Below, piece after piece: positions 33,164-44,569 of a stretch of DNA of 64,000 nt. Position numbers and translations under genes: made by a program. Below the pieces are notes generated by a model that saw only the letters and a list, made by a program, of their open reading frames with translations, ran no database searches and had not been told where the DNA came from. Within the stretch, counting starts at the first letter, position 1. Each line of letters starts with the position of its first letter. Source of the stretch: Gaertneriomyces semiglobifer. Lineage: Eukaryota; Chytridiomycota; Chytridiomycetes; Spizellomycetales; Spizellomycetaceae. The stretch lies in contig JAHLKF010000011.1 of assembly GCA_025558075.1 (NCBI GenBank), forward strand, positions 248,001 through 312,000, read 5' to 3'.

Positions 33164-35096
33164 TTAGGGTTGAATTCGTTCGACTTCGCCCTTGGCTTCT
33201 TCCCATGCTTTAGCAGCCTTCCGATGATACTCCCGCTGAGCTAACGCGAAACTCAACAACATGTTCCGAAAGTCCTTGATTTTATCCATTTGAAACCGAT
33301 CCAGGTCCTTTTGGATTTCTTCATTGGCCGTTCCCAGTTCCACTCGGCAAAGCTCCCTTTGAGCCTCCAGCGCCGCAATTCTATCTTTTGTCTTGGAAAT
33401 GTTATTCCGTCGCGTCGTCGCTGGGTCATTGTCGATGAGTGAGTTGAGTGTAGCCATTAACCCGCCACCACCACCGGATGAGGGCCTTGCGTGACCAGCC
33501 ATTCCTTCTGCATTCAAGACAGCCGCCAATCGTTGCGCTTCACTCTCTGAAGCCTCCAACTTGAGCAACGACGCCTTTTTAGCGATCAATTGATCCGACA
33601 AGGCTTCAAACTCTGCATGCTTCTTATGTCTCCATCGCAATAACTTGTCTACTGCCTTGGAGTACAATTGGTACTCCAGCAACGGCTCACCCAACCCCAT
33701 CTCTGCGTTGTGTGCTAATTGCGAAGTGGCAGCCACCGTAGTGTCCACTGCCTGACCGACCTGCTCAATGGCGTGCGACAGCGGGCCTTCGGATAGCGAC
33801 CACCCGTTGTATGCCGCGCCGAGATCTGAATATGTCCCTGTCATGTCTACGTGCTGCCTATGTAAGCTCCTGTAGACTTTATACATGTGTGAGATTTGAG
33901 AGCCGAATTTGATTGTGTAGTCCTCTGCCAGTGCAAAATGCGTGTCTATTCGCAAAATGGAGGGGAGCCATCAGCCTAAGCGCATGTTGATCTTTGAGCG
34001 CAACGGGACGGACTCACCTGGGTGCTTCAGTGCCCCGCGGTCGCTGACTTTCACCGATGTATCCTTTCTCTTTAGAAAATGTCCCAAGCCCGATTGTGCC
34101 AAGATGTCTCCCCACGTAACGCCCCCTTCCAAAAATTGATGAAAAACGTGCTCTCCCCTAAGCGATGGGTGGGCAGCCACCCGGTTTAAAAATGCTTGAA
34201 GCATTCTCGTCCGTCTTTGAATGATGCGCGGATCTTCCTTTGCTTTGGTGGGTTTGGCAGCATACGCGCCGACGGTGTGTTTCTCAGGAATCGGTGGGAC
34301 CACCACCGTAGGGTAGAGTTTGGTGAGGAGCTTTCGCAAAGCCTCGAATTCGGAATAGCGGTGCTTTGATTCGCAGTGTAGTGCACCTGCACGAAAGTCG
34401 GTGTGGATGATGTAGGCGATATACGAGCCCCCTGCCATGTCGTTGCATTTTTGAGCCTACACAAAACACTTATGAGTGGCGCGGAACCACTATGAAGTCG
34501 GATGCACAACGGTCGCTTACATCCGTTATGATGATGGCGGGTTTCACCACCAGGGACTCGTCAGCATGCAGGGGGGGAATGAAATCATCTTCGGTCGTCG
34601 CAGAGATAGCTCGGTCAAAAGCACAACATGCTCCAGCCTAGGTCCGAAAGCTGAGTTGCTGCGTGCGAAATGAATGACAGGTTGTGATAAGGGTACTACC
34701 TTTTGTCTGATCTGTTCTCCACGTCCAAAAACGGTGTCAGCCGTTGCCACAGTCGATATGGATGAGCGGCGGGGTATGTCCTGCGATGGATCATTCAGCG
34801 ACTCGCTACTTTCATCGTCTGTGGTGTTGACCGAAGATGCGTTCATGGTTACTTGAGGCGAGGTGTCAGCAGAACCGTGTCTTTGCGATGAAGGTTCTTG
34901 CAAGTGGCGACTGTTATGATGAGAACTCGTAAACGCTCATGATTTCTCTCTACCAGCAGGATTAGGCAAAAACTTACTTTAGCAGATCCGGAGGAAAGGC
35001 GTCTGGCAATGCACTGCTGCCGTCTCGCGGTGCCGTGCGTTGAGAGTTGGTCTCACGCGCTGCCGATCGGAGGAGAGAAGGACCGCCAAGAATCAT
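33164..35096 (-). CDS. Sorting nexin Snx41/Atg20-like (PX-BAR)
   Basis: Five exons (34978-35096, 34700-34910, 34521-34637, 34018-34456, 33164-33945) give 555 aa. A PX domain spans about residues 135-265 with the PI3P-binding Arg-Tyr core (HRYSEFEALRK) and the family segment PPIPEKHTVGAYAAKPTKAK, which is the Snx41/Atg20 spelling. A long helical BAR region makes up the C-terminal half. These proteins work with Snx4/Atg24 in endosome-to-Golgi retrieval and in selective autophagy. A glycine run (GGGGG) lies inside the BAR region, where fungal homologues often have an insertion. The disordered N-terminus is encoded by the first two exons. Confidence 0.9.
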
Positions 35097-35137
35097 ACTT
35101 TCACTAGTACTGGGGTTATGTTGCAATAGCAAGTTTA

Positions 35138-35180
35138 CATAGAAGCAGAGAGAGATATAGAGAGACAGAGAGATAGACGC
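35138..35180. repeat. AG-rich microsatellite
   Basis: An imperfect (AG)n / GAGAGATA run just upstream of the Snx41-like start codon. Confidence 0.75.
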
Positions 35181-35829
35181 TAATGGTTAGCTCGTGCACT
35201 GGAGGTTATTGGGGATTTCAAAGATTCGGAGATAATTTTTGACAGGCTGGTGAAGCCCTTGTCTGTTAATGTTTACGTTTGCCCTGTCTGACGTTGACTG
35301 CGACTTGGCGGCCAACTTTCGCCCTGCTTGCTATGCTGCGTGCTGCTGCTGGTGAATTCAGGAATTCAGGAAACAAGCTTACACTGCCAAGCTTACTGGG
35401 TGCACATGCATCCAACCACCAACATGGATTTGAACAACGGGTCTGCATGTATGATTGATTAACCAAGTGCCGTCCCGCCTTCTCTCTTCAACTATTTTTA
35501 CACTTACGGCGGCCCTTGATGCATATGAGGCACATGAGGCATATGAGCATGTGCGCCTACCTACTATGATAGTAACTAGTACTACTCATATATACTAGGC
35601 GCCGTTCAAATATCCGTTTACCGCCTATGTGGCATGCATGAGGCAATGAATAGTAAGTAACTACTATGAATAAACTTACTTGCCCCTATGCATATGGCCG
35701 GCCCACATTGCACATGCTATTGGTAGTAACTAGTATCATACTAAGTTAGTTCCCTCTGCCCTCATAATACACACACAACCCCTTCTCATCCTATCCTCTC
35801 CCCCTCACTAGTCTAATATAATATTAATA

Positions 35830-35857
35830 GGCTAGTACTAGTACTAGTACTAGTATC
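35830..35857. repeat. CTAGTA tandem repeat
   Basis: Four direct copies of the hexamer CTAGTA. Related ACTAGT/TAGTA words are scattered from 35565 to 35860, so the whole block may be a degenerate expansion. Confidence 0.8.
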
Positions 35858-35871
35858 ACTACCAACAACCA

Positions 35872-35907
35872 CCCCCCCCCGCCCCCCCCCCCCCCCCCCC
35901 CCGCCCC
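35872..35907. repeat. Poly-C tract with two G interruptions
   Basis: Nine C, one G, about 21 C, one G and four C in a row. The minus strand is thus a near-continuous G run and could fold into G-quadruplex structures. Exact length is unreliable because such tracts are often misassembled. Confidence 0.85.
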
Positions 35908-36294
35908 TCTTTACTAACTAACTATTAGTACACTCGCCGCACCCAATACCCAATTCCCAATTCAAATTCACGCACGCGCACGGGACAATTCGGTCAAATT
36001 CAAAAAAGTCACGCGTCGCAGGTCATCAGGGCAGCAACTACTGTTGTCATCGCCATCACATCATTCAGTTCACACTTTATTCACGCAAGGGCAGGAGCAT
36101 TAACCAGCCATAGATCAACTTGGCAGAAGAGGATCGTCGTTGGCGGCGAAAGGAAAAGGACGAGTGGATATAAAAAAGTGGCTTTGTCTGTCGAGGAGAA
36201 ATCTACCTACCTGCAAGCTTTATCACACAACGAATTTCATCATCTCGACAAACAACTCAAGTTGGCGGCCACAGTGTCATTGTCTCTCTCTGCC

Positions 36295-38101
36295 ATGCCC
36301 GCGGCAAGGGTATCGCTCGCTCCCCAGCTCCCTCTACTGGGGGGCCTTCTCCGCAAAGTCGTCCATCACAAAATGCCTGTCCCTACTGCTATTGGTGAGT
36401 TGGCGTTGTCTTGAAGCGAACGTTGTGTATGTGGTCGGCCCCACATCGGCACATTGGGCACATCGGCAAAGGGGTGCAGTGACAGCAAAGTCACAGGTCT
36501 GACGTTGATCACGTAGTGAGGAACAATGAGAAGGATGCGATGGAGAATGATAGATTGGATGAATTGCTGATGGCTGACTTTTGTTTTCTTTCTTAGTAGT
36601 ACCTTCATTACCACCACGAATACAAGCAATCGACCCACCACAAGTACATGTACAACCGCAGGTGACGCCAAAACAAAGCCCGAAAGTAGATGCAACACAC
36701 GTGCCACAAACGCTGCGATCCATGGCCGTCTTACAGCACGAGCAGCCGTTACAAACAGTCCATGTACCCACAAACGTCACATCGCCAAGCGAAGAACTTA
36801 CACAGATGATTATGGAACATGCAAGACGTTCACCGCGGCCAGTCCCCGTATCCCAACTTATGGCCTCTGGACCATCGCCAACTCAGGACCAGCTGCTGCA
36901 TGGTGCACTCTTTCTCGCTGACGAGCTTGCCGTCCGGTTAGCTCACAGATACAAGGAACTGAGCAACCTGCCCTATGGGCTTGGCGATATGAAAGCGGTA
37001 AAGGAAGTGCGGGGCTGGTATCGGCAATCTTTCCAGGAACTCCTCGATTTTCAGGAAATGGCTCAAAGCGAGAACAGCGCACACCTTTCATCTGGATTTC
37101 TTTCTCGTCTTTTTGGGTTGGAGACCGATATACAACAAACACTACCACAAATCAGCCGTCCGAATAGAAATCGCCACAACATAATACCAACCCCAACTCA
37201 ATACTACACAGCTACACCTGCACACCATCCCGCTGCCCGTCAACTCAACACCCATTTTCAAGCTCTTCTTCACAAGCTCATTACTCGCCACGCTCCCATC
37301 CTTTTAACTCTCTCGTCCTCGATCAGGTCACTTCCACAAACCCACCCACATCTCCCACCGCATCATCCTGACGTCCAGCAATTCGTCGATCGTGTACATC
37401 GCACACGAATTGCTATGCGTGTTCTTATTGCCCACCATCTCCAACTCCACCAACGTCCCGTAAAGAACCACATTGGAATCATATGTACCAAGACCAACGT
37501 GCTCGACATTGCACAAGATGCCTGTGAAGATGCAACCACGATTTGCGAGCAAGCGTATGGGCTTGCACCTCCGATACACATCACCGTCTCTCCCGATACG
37601 GATATGCAAATTCTCACCGGCGAACTCGTCTACATCCCGTCACACATGCACCACATTTTGTTTGAGCTCTTGAAAAACGCAATGAGGGCAACCATAGAGA
37701 AACACCTGCCTCAACTCCAACAACGCATCCAAAACCCAGAGGACATGATGTCCCATCTCCCGCCAGTCACGATTACATTATCACATACTCCCACACAGCT
37801 CGAAATCCGGATCACAGATCACGGATCGGGTATCCCCTCAAAACTCCTCCCACACGTGTTCAACTATGCATATACCACTGCTCCCCGACCTGCATTGCCA
37901 ACGCGGGACAACCTGTGTCATGAGACACACGAGACGAAACAGGCTCCGATGGCAGGGTTCGGGTATGGGTTGCCACTGAGTCGTGTGTATGCAAATGCGT
38001 TTGGAGGTACACTAGATGTAAGGAGTGAAGAGGGAAAAGGCACCGAGGTGTTGTTCGGTGTGACCAGGGGATGGGATGGCGGTGGTGAAACCTTTTTTTG
38101 A
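36295..38101 (+). CDS. Mitochondrial PDK/BCKDK-type protein kinase
   Basis: Two exons (36295-36394 and 36597-38101) give 534 aa. The family inactivates pyruvate or branched-chain 2-oxoacid dehydrogenase by phosphorylating E1-alpha. It has a GHKL (histidine-kinase-like) ATP site: N box ELLKNAMRATIE, G1 DHGSGIPSKLLP, G2 GFGYGLPLSRVYANAFGG. The N-terminal helical domain contains RLAHRYKELSNLPYGL and RNRHNIIPT. The first exon, after the chosen ATG, is basic and hydrophobic (LLGGLLRKVVHHK), as expected for a mitochondrial presequence. A His/Pro/Gln-rich linker (about 40-100) is unusual. The intron (202 nt) is longer than most here. The choice between PDK and BCKDK cannot be made. Confidence 0.88.
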
Positions 38102-38327
38102 TGATTTTGTATTTATCTGAGTCGTAGGTAGGGTCTTATTAGAATCCTAGAATATATGTAAACAGCTGGCGCAGATTTATCGTTTGTTCATCTGATTTGT
38201 ACCACGATTGAACATGGTTTCATTGCTTGGTATGCTTGGTACTGGCAGCTAATGGGTCTTGGGTTTCATTCAGGACATGCAATCATTAAGATCTTGAACC
38301 AGCTTCACCTCTATTATGCGTGCGTAT

Positions 38328-41186
38328 TTATGCCGATTTTGTAGCAGCCTTGCTGCCGAATGCAATATCAAAACCCCATCCCGAGGCACCCTTCCCGTAC
38401 CCACCCGCACCCGTGCCATACATCTTATCCCACTTTTTCAACTGCTCGACCAATTCAGCCTTATCACTCAACGACGGGCCTACATCCCCCGACTCAAACG
38501 CCTTTGTGAAATGGTCAACGGAAATCGAAGGCATCGTTATCGTCTTTGCGTCGGTTGGCTTTTGCAAGTGTGCTCTGAGAGAAACCATAGCGGCAGTAAT
38601 ACACGCGTTTTTCAAGTCACTCCCGCTATACCCCTCCGTGAGCCCAGCGATCTTGTCAACCAACTGTTGTCGTTCTTCAGGGCTGTTGGTTTCCCCAATA
38701 AAGTTGTCTCGCAACTTGATGGAAATAATCTCTTTCCGTTCCTCAGAATCAGGTAAATCAACAAGGATACGTCGTGGCAACCGACGCAACACTGCCTCGT
38801 CAAGGTCAAACGGTCGATTGGTCGCACCCACAACAATCACACCAGCAGCTTCCGACGCCATCCCATCCCACTGCTGCAAAAACTCAGTCACTGTACTGGT
38901 AGCATACTGCGGCGAATGTCTCTGTCGGGCTTTCAACAACGCATCAATCTCATCCACGAAAATCACACAAGGCGCGGCTTTTCTCGCCACATCAAACAAT
39001 GCCTTGATGAACTTTTCCGTTTCCCCAACAAACGCGTTCTGGAGGGAACTCATCTGGACATGCAAAAAGTTTGCCCCGCATTGTTCGGCTACGGCTTTGG
39101 CTAGCATGGTTTTACCCGTTCCCGGTGGTCCGAATAAAAGAACACCCGTGGTGGATTCGCTCAGGATCCCTTTGCTAAAGTATTGTGGCATTTGTAAGGG
39201 TAGTTGGATCAGTTCTTGTAATGTCTGCTTTGTTCGTGCGAGGCCCCCCACAAGCTCGAAGCCGGCTCCTTGGCCTTGGCTTTTCACAAGACACTGATGC
39301 AGGATCCGGATCTCACGTCGGGTAAGCCTGGCTCTGTCCAATGGATTCTTGAATACGTTTGCAAACTCTAGACCACCCTTTAAATCTTCCAAGGTATGTG
39401 CGTTTCGGGAGAAAACGTCAGCACCGGCCAGAAAGTCGTCCAGGCTGATCGTACCCATACTCTCTGCGATCAAGGAAGCAGAAGAAGATCTGCCAGCTTC
39501 GGCCACCATAAGCATCACCGCATGCTCAATCTCAGTGGGCGAAAGTACCCGCGTGCTGAAAGTGGACACGTCCCTGCCAGAATCCCTGTTCGTGGAAGTA
39601 ACGATTTCCTCAAGCTCCGAACGGTTGAGGTCCAATGCAATACCGGCGGCTTGGGCGGCAATCTCCAGCTCGTACATATTCTTATGCCACATGATTTTCC
39701 GAACATCGCTCTCACACATGGATTCAAGCTTTTTGAACTCAGCACCAGTCGGTGGTAGGACCTCTACTCGCGTCGCCCCAATATACTTATCCAAAGGCGT
39801 GGTATAATTCGGTCCCTTGGCTTTCGGTCGATTGCCGCCCAAAAGCGACTGTAACCCGTTATCCCCATCGTCGTCGTCCGGTCCCGTTTCGTCCTCTTTC
39901 GCATTGGATTGCAACGCTCGCATCATGTCGCCCACAGACGAAATACCGCCGGCATGCGTTGCAGGCCGGACAAACGTCGTAGTATGCGGCACAACAAACG
40001 CTACCTGTCGTCCACTTTGTCGCAAGTCGTCAAGGTGTTTCGCGACACGGGCGACGAGATGTGCAGTCCGGGCTTCATCTTCCCCAATCAACTCCATAAA
40101 GTCGGCGTAAAATAATACTAACGGTTGCGGTTGCGGAGTTTTTGCTTTTAGTTGTGAAAACAGGTGATCGATGCCTTCGCATAGCAGTATATGTTCCTCC
40201 AAGTTAGGTTCCTGTGCGTTGCTTCTAGCGCGTGGAAGAACCAGCTTTTCACCCCGCGCATCGATGTAATCCTTGAACCATGGGTATGGAACTGACGGTG
40301 TGTCCTCCCGAACATCGTTCCCTTCATCCGCCGGTGCCATTGCCAGGTTTCCTCCACCGAAAGGTATCACCATTTGCACCACTTGAGAGGACGGACGTCT
40401 TCCCTTCCGACTTGGAGTGCTCTCTCTCCCATCAGCGACCGGGCCCGAAGTGACGACTTCAAGGCCTGACAGTCTACGGTATATATCCCGATTCCGAACC
40501 GTGCGGAATTCGGCGCCTAAACCATCGGCAATGGTGTATGTGAGCTGTTCCAGATAGATATCGGATCCTTTCATGGGACACGCCAGCACTATGATTCCTT
40601 CCCGAACTGAAGGTATCCCGACGACAAACTCTCTCAGAAGAGCATTTAGGTGTGATGAAATCGCTGCTGTCAGATGTCGAGCTGTCGTCTCATTCACAGG
40701 ATAATTTGGAGATGCAACAGCGGCAGCTTCTACTGCTTTATCCATTAACCGCGGAGAAGGTATTGGTCGCTTCTTATTCGGGCCATGTATGAGACTCCTC
40801 AAGTTGATAGGCATCCGTGCAATTGAAGGCGCATCCTTTGTCGCTGCATCACGCTTTAGAGGTGCGGTTGATGCAGACGGTCCTGGGTTACCAGCTGCTG
40901 CAGCTGCAGCTGTGCCAAAGATCGCTGCTGTTTGAGCAGCAAAGTTTTCTGCATTCTCGGCAATCTTTCGGGTTGCCTCAATCTGCTCTTGTGACGGGAT
41001 CTCGGCGTCCTCCGGAGTCGGCTTTCCTGCTGCTGCGGCCGCAGATCGTCGGGAAACTCGCTTTAATAAGGAGGTGGATGATATCGTGCGGATTGCGGAT
41101 GTGGCACTCGAGTTGTTGCTGGGAAGCAGCGGAGTACGTGTTGAGCATCGTAGAATTATAGAATGAGGCACACGCTTGATCGCCAT
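38328..41186 (-). CDS. Mitochondrial-type AAA ATPase, fungal long form
   Basis: Single exon, 952 aa from the ATG at 41186; the frame runs further upstream without an ATG. The N-terminus (MAIKRVPHSIILRCSTRTP, then Ser/Arg-rich) looks like a mitochondrial presequence. The AAA domain lies at about residues 620-800 of the protein: Walker A GPPGTGKTMLAKAVA, Walker B VIFVDEIDALL, sensor 1 GATNRP and the arginine-finger LRRLPRR. The LPRRILVDLPD spelling is that of the Msp1/ATAD1-spastin-Vps4 (meiotic) clade. About 600 residues before it, with an acidic low-complexity insert, have no recognised domain. An Msp1-like extractase role is possible; the substrate is unknown. Confidence 0.88.
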   Translation of the reverse strand: MAIKRVPHSIILRCSTRTPLLPSNNSSATSAIRTISSTSLLKRVSRRSAAAAAGKPTPEDAEIPSQEQIEATRKIAENAENFAAQTAAIFGTAAAAAAGNPGPSASTAPLKRDAATKDAPSIARMPINLRSLIHGPNKKRPIPSPRLMDKAVEAAAVASPNYPVNETTARHLTAAISSHLNALLREFVVGIPSVREGIIVLACPMKGSDIYLEQLTYTIADGLGAEFRTVRNRDIYRRLSGLEVVTSGPVADGRESTPSRKGRRPSSQVVQMVIPFGGGNLAMAPADEGNDVREDTPSVPYPWFKDYIDARGEKLVLPRARSNAQEPNLEEHILLCEGIDHLFSQLKAKTPQPQPLVLFYADFMELIGEDEARTAHLVARVAKHLDDLRQSGRQVAFVVPHTTTFVRPATHAGGISSVGDMMRALQSNAKEDETGPDDDDGDNGLQSLLGGNRPKAKGPNYTTPLDKYIGATRVEVLPPTGAEFKKLESMCESDVRKIMWHKNMYELEIAAQAAGIALDLNRSELEEIVTSTNRDSGRDVSTFSTRVLSPTEIEHAVMLMVAEAGRSSSASLIAESMGTISLDDFLAGADVFSRNAHTLEDLKGGLEFANVFKNPLDRARLTRREIRILHQCLVKSQGQGAGFELVGGLARTKQTLQELIQLPLQMPQYFSKGILSESTTGVLLFGPPGTGKTMLAKAVAEQCGANFLHVQMSSLQNAFVGETEKFIKALFDVARKAAPCVIFVDEIDALLKARQRHSPQYATSTVTEFLQQWDGMASEAAGVIVVGATNRPFDLDEAVLRRLPRRILVDLPDSEERKEIISIKLRDNFIGETNSPEERQQLVDKIAGLTEGYSGSDLKNACITAAMVSLRAHLQKPTDAKTITMPSISVDHFTKAFESGDVGPSLSDKAELVEQLKKWDKMYGTGAGGYGKGASGWGFDIAFGSKAATKSA

Positions 41187-41478
41187 CGTTTGATATTCAG
41201 TGGATGGCTGTCTGATCTCTTTACGATTGTTTAGACAGCGAGCAACATCTATTGTCCCGCTTTGCCGTGAACTGACTAATAATTCTGGTTTGATGACTGG
41301 CAACGTCGCGACTTGAAAACAACTTCATATTTTTCACTATCGGGGACTACAGAACAACCCCAACCCAAATCTGCCCCACTAAAACTAACACAGCACCTGT
41401 TTTTACTATCCTTACTAAACAAACTGAATGAAGCAGCACACCCGAGCAGTCACCCCTCCGAGACCTGCAGAAGGCACA

Positions 41479-42941
41479 TTACGCAGCAAACTTGTCCAAC
41501 CGCACAACAACATTCCGTCCATTGACGTTGCTTCCATTAGCTTCCTGTACCGCACGCTCGGCCTCTTCAGGGGTGGAGAAGCGGACAATTCCGCAACCCT
41601 TCGACCGACCAGTGCCAGGCTCGGCCATAACATCAGCGTGAATCGGGTTTAACCCGTGCGGGCGGAAAAGATCCTTCAGGTCCTGCCACCTGACGGAATA
41701 AGGAAGCTATAGACAATCGAGTTAACAACCAAAGCCTCACATGAATGGGCGCAATGCTAATCAGCTCAACTCACGTTTCCGACAAATACTTGAGTGCCAC
41801 CGGCAGCTGGTCCACCTTCGGCAGCGAACTTGTCTTCCCGAACCTCAATTACGCGACCCTGGACATCCTTTCCATTAAGAAGCTTGATGGCTGCCTCAGC
41901 TTCCTCTACCGTACCCATAACGACCTGCCCATATCCTCGGCTTCGCCCCTGGTTATCCATGGCTACATCAGCCCTTTGAACATTACCGGCCTCCCGGAAC
42001 AAGTCCTTCAATTCCTGCCATTGAACCATGAAAGGAAGGTTTCCCACGAACAGCTGACGGCCAGCAGTGCTGCCATTGGCGGGCGGCAGAGGAGCGCTAA
42101 CGTTTACATTGTTGACGACTGGAGCAGGGCCGCCGTTGTTGTTGAACGGTCTCGCAGGTGCACCACCTTCAACAAACGTCCTATCTTCGCGTACTTCAAT
42201 GCGTCTGCCACTCCATTCATAGTTATTCAAGACGGTCATAGCCTTGCGGGCTTCGTCCACAGTTCCCATCACAATGGTTCCAAACCCTTTTGACCTTCCC
42301 TGGAAGTCGCTTGGCACATCTGCGCGCACTACGTTTCCAGCTTGACGGAAGAGGTCTTTCAGATCCTGCCATCCTGCTGAGTATGGAATATTGCCAACGT
42401 ATAAAGCGCGGACGTTGACGGTAGGGTTGGCTGCGAAAAAGTGTCAGCGACCAACACAATCATCCACAATTATGAAATGAACAATACCATTAGTATTGCC
42501 ATTCAGTACTGGGGCATTTCCAATGGCAATTGGTGGTTGCGCCACAGCCGCAGAGGGGCCTCGGTCCTCACGAACTTCAATTTTCCTTCCATTCCATTCG
42601 TAGTCGTTGAACATGCTGATGGCAGCTTGTGCTTCTTCAGCAGTCTGAAACAACACTGTTCCGAACCCTCGTGAACGGCCGGCCGGGCTGGCAACTACGT
42701 CCGCACGCACAACAGTTCCTGAAACAAACAAAACTCAGCTTCCTGAATCGCTTGAAATTGGGCGTGAGGACTAACATACCAGCCTGACGGAACAGATCCT
42801 TAAGGTCTTGCCATCCTACAACGTATGGCAACTAGAGTGAGAGTATCGTGAATCAATACTTCAATTCCAGCAATTTCAACATTTGTATCAACAGAAACGC
42901 ACGTTGCCCACAAACAGTTGTCTTCCAGCTACTGCGGCCAT
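41479..42941 (-). CDS. Four-RRM RNA-binding protein (Gbp2/Hrb1-like)
   Basis: Five exons (42903-42941, 42780-42831, 42488-42718, 41775-42430, 41479-41706) give 401 aa with four RNA recognition motifs. Each has RNP2 (LFVGN, LYVGN, LFVGN, VFVGN), the shared LKDLFR helix and RNP1 (RGFGTVLF, KGFGTIVM, RGYGQVVM, KGCGIVRF). An intron interrupts RRM1 right after RNP2 and another does the same in RRM4, the same place in each repeat. This suggests the exons came from repeat duplication. The W-x-D/E-LKDLFR pattern resembles yeast Gbp2/Hrb1, mRNA export and surveillance factors. The linkers are Asn/Pro/Gly-rich. Confidence 0.9.
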
Positions 42942-44569
42942 TATAATCCCGTTTCTAGAGAAAGACAGTGCCGCCAGTCAGTAGGAGCTCTACGCTGAGT
43001 CAGAAAAGGACAAACTTACTGTGTTTTTGGTGAGAACGACTCTTGTCTATAGAATAGGTGGGGCACAACCACACGCACGCACACACGCAAACACACACAC
43101 CACACACACGTACACCCACGCAGACCACCCCTGAATGATCGAACTGCACTTCACAGTTACCCCCCGCGACTCAACCTGCTGAACGTTTATACCAGCTTCA
43201 GTATAGCGAGTGCCCGTTGGATGTAGCGTACAAGTGGCAGAAATTGTGTGCCGTTGCCATGAAGAAGCCCTACCCACGCGCGCCTGTAACAATTTTAACA
43301 CTTTCTACAAGCTTCACATCGCATTGGCGTGCGAATGGCGAGTATGCATTGAAGCATGAGAGTCGAAGACTGAGGATAGACGGGTGTGTGGGTGGGTAAG
43401 TGGATGCTTGGAACTGCCCGCGTAGAAAGGCTGGTGGAGGTACCATTCCTCGAGTCAAAGTTGGGATCACCGTCCCCCCATTCCTGCGAATGCTTCAAGG
43501 ACTTCATAGTCGTATGCGAATGACACCGGACAATATTGATACTCGTGATGGCAGTTCTATGCCTTCATCATGATTTGGCCTCTTTACCGCCGTTGCGCTC
43601 TGTGCATCGTCATTCGTACACGATCAAGAAGATTCGCTGGCACTTTGCGATGCTTTCGAACGGCTTGGAACTTGCGGAAATTACAGGTGTCTGCCTTCAT
43701 TGGCAGCGTCCCGCCAGCGATGGCTACGTTTACACGTTGTTTGCGCTGTCGGAATTGCATGGGCCGATGGAACGAAACTTGACTGTAAGCTCCTGGTATA
43801 GCGATGCCCGCCTCTGAACGGGATCTTGGAGATTATGCTACCAATGGTTTCCCTTGCTCGAAGACAAGTACATCATCCTGAGGAGACCACGTCGACAAAG
43901 CCTCGGGTCATTCTAGGTCGGGCTACTGGAAGAAAAAAATGCATGTTTGGACAAATGTGAGTTTACTCCCCGCAGGCTGCGGCGCTTGCGCCAGATGGTT
44001 TCGTTGCTCTTGATGAGCGGCATCCAATCAAAAACACGCCCAAAAATCGAAATTTGAATCGCAGGCGTGAGAAGCCGACGGGACACAACGTTTGCTATAA
44101 ACTAGGCCTGTGCAGCTATCGGTGCAGGGTTTTACTTGAAGCGTTCGTCACGCATACCTTACGTATTAGATGACACTACAGCTCCTGTTATGCACGTTAT
44201 ATGTTGCGACAACCCATTCGGCACGTAAAAACGTGTGTATAATGCATCCCGGTGTTCCTACGGCATCCCGCATGGGAGCAGTGAGGGTAAACGGACAGCA
44301 CGAGGAAATGAATTGACGCAGCCTGCAATAATCCGCGGAGGGCTCTGGCATGTAGGAGTGTGCAATCATCCAGCAGTCGAACCGGGTATTTTTCAATGAG
44401 TGGAACTTTTGCGAATTATCACAGTTCAACAGATTCCAGCGCGTTGATCTTGACATCACCAGCGTGTTTCACAGCACACCTCAGATTTAAAATTAAGATT
44501 TGAGATCTTCCGTTGCGACTTGCCAATCGCACAGGTCTGACGAACAGCGTCTGTATCTCATAGAAACAA
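42942..44569. other. 1.6-kb region with no supported gene
   Basis: A CA-rich microsatellite lies at 43066-43112. Plus-strand frames at 43536-43817 overlap a segment that in another frame reads like a short secreted protein (hydrophobic run, then DSLALCDAFERLG), but a stop (43578-43580) interrupts it. It could be a relic of a leucine-rich-repeat N-terminus. Nothing else is convincing. Confidence 0.4.
43066..43112. repeat. CA-rich microsatellite
   Basis: Imperfect (CA)n/(CG CA)n dinucleotide run upstream of the four-RRM gene. Confidence 0.8.

Larger units (their letters stand above)
35097..36294. other. Repeat-rich 1.2-kb divergent intergenic
   Basis: The region between the divergent Snx41-like and kinase genes is full of simple sequence: AG-rich repeats, TAGTA/CTAGTA repeats, GGCAYATGA-type repeats near 35521-35550 and a long C tract. 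No reading frame of interest is seen. It must carry both promoters. Confidence 0.65.

Noticed and set aside
43047..43301. Minus-strand frame across the CA repeat
   Set aside because: Its Cys/Val/Ala repeats come only from translation of the microsatellite.
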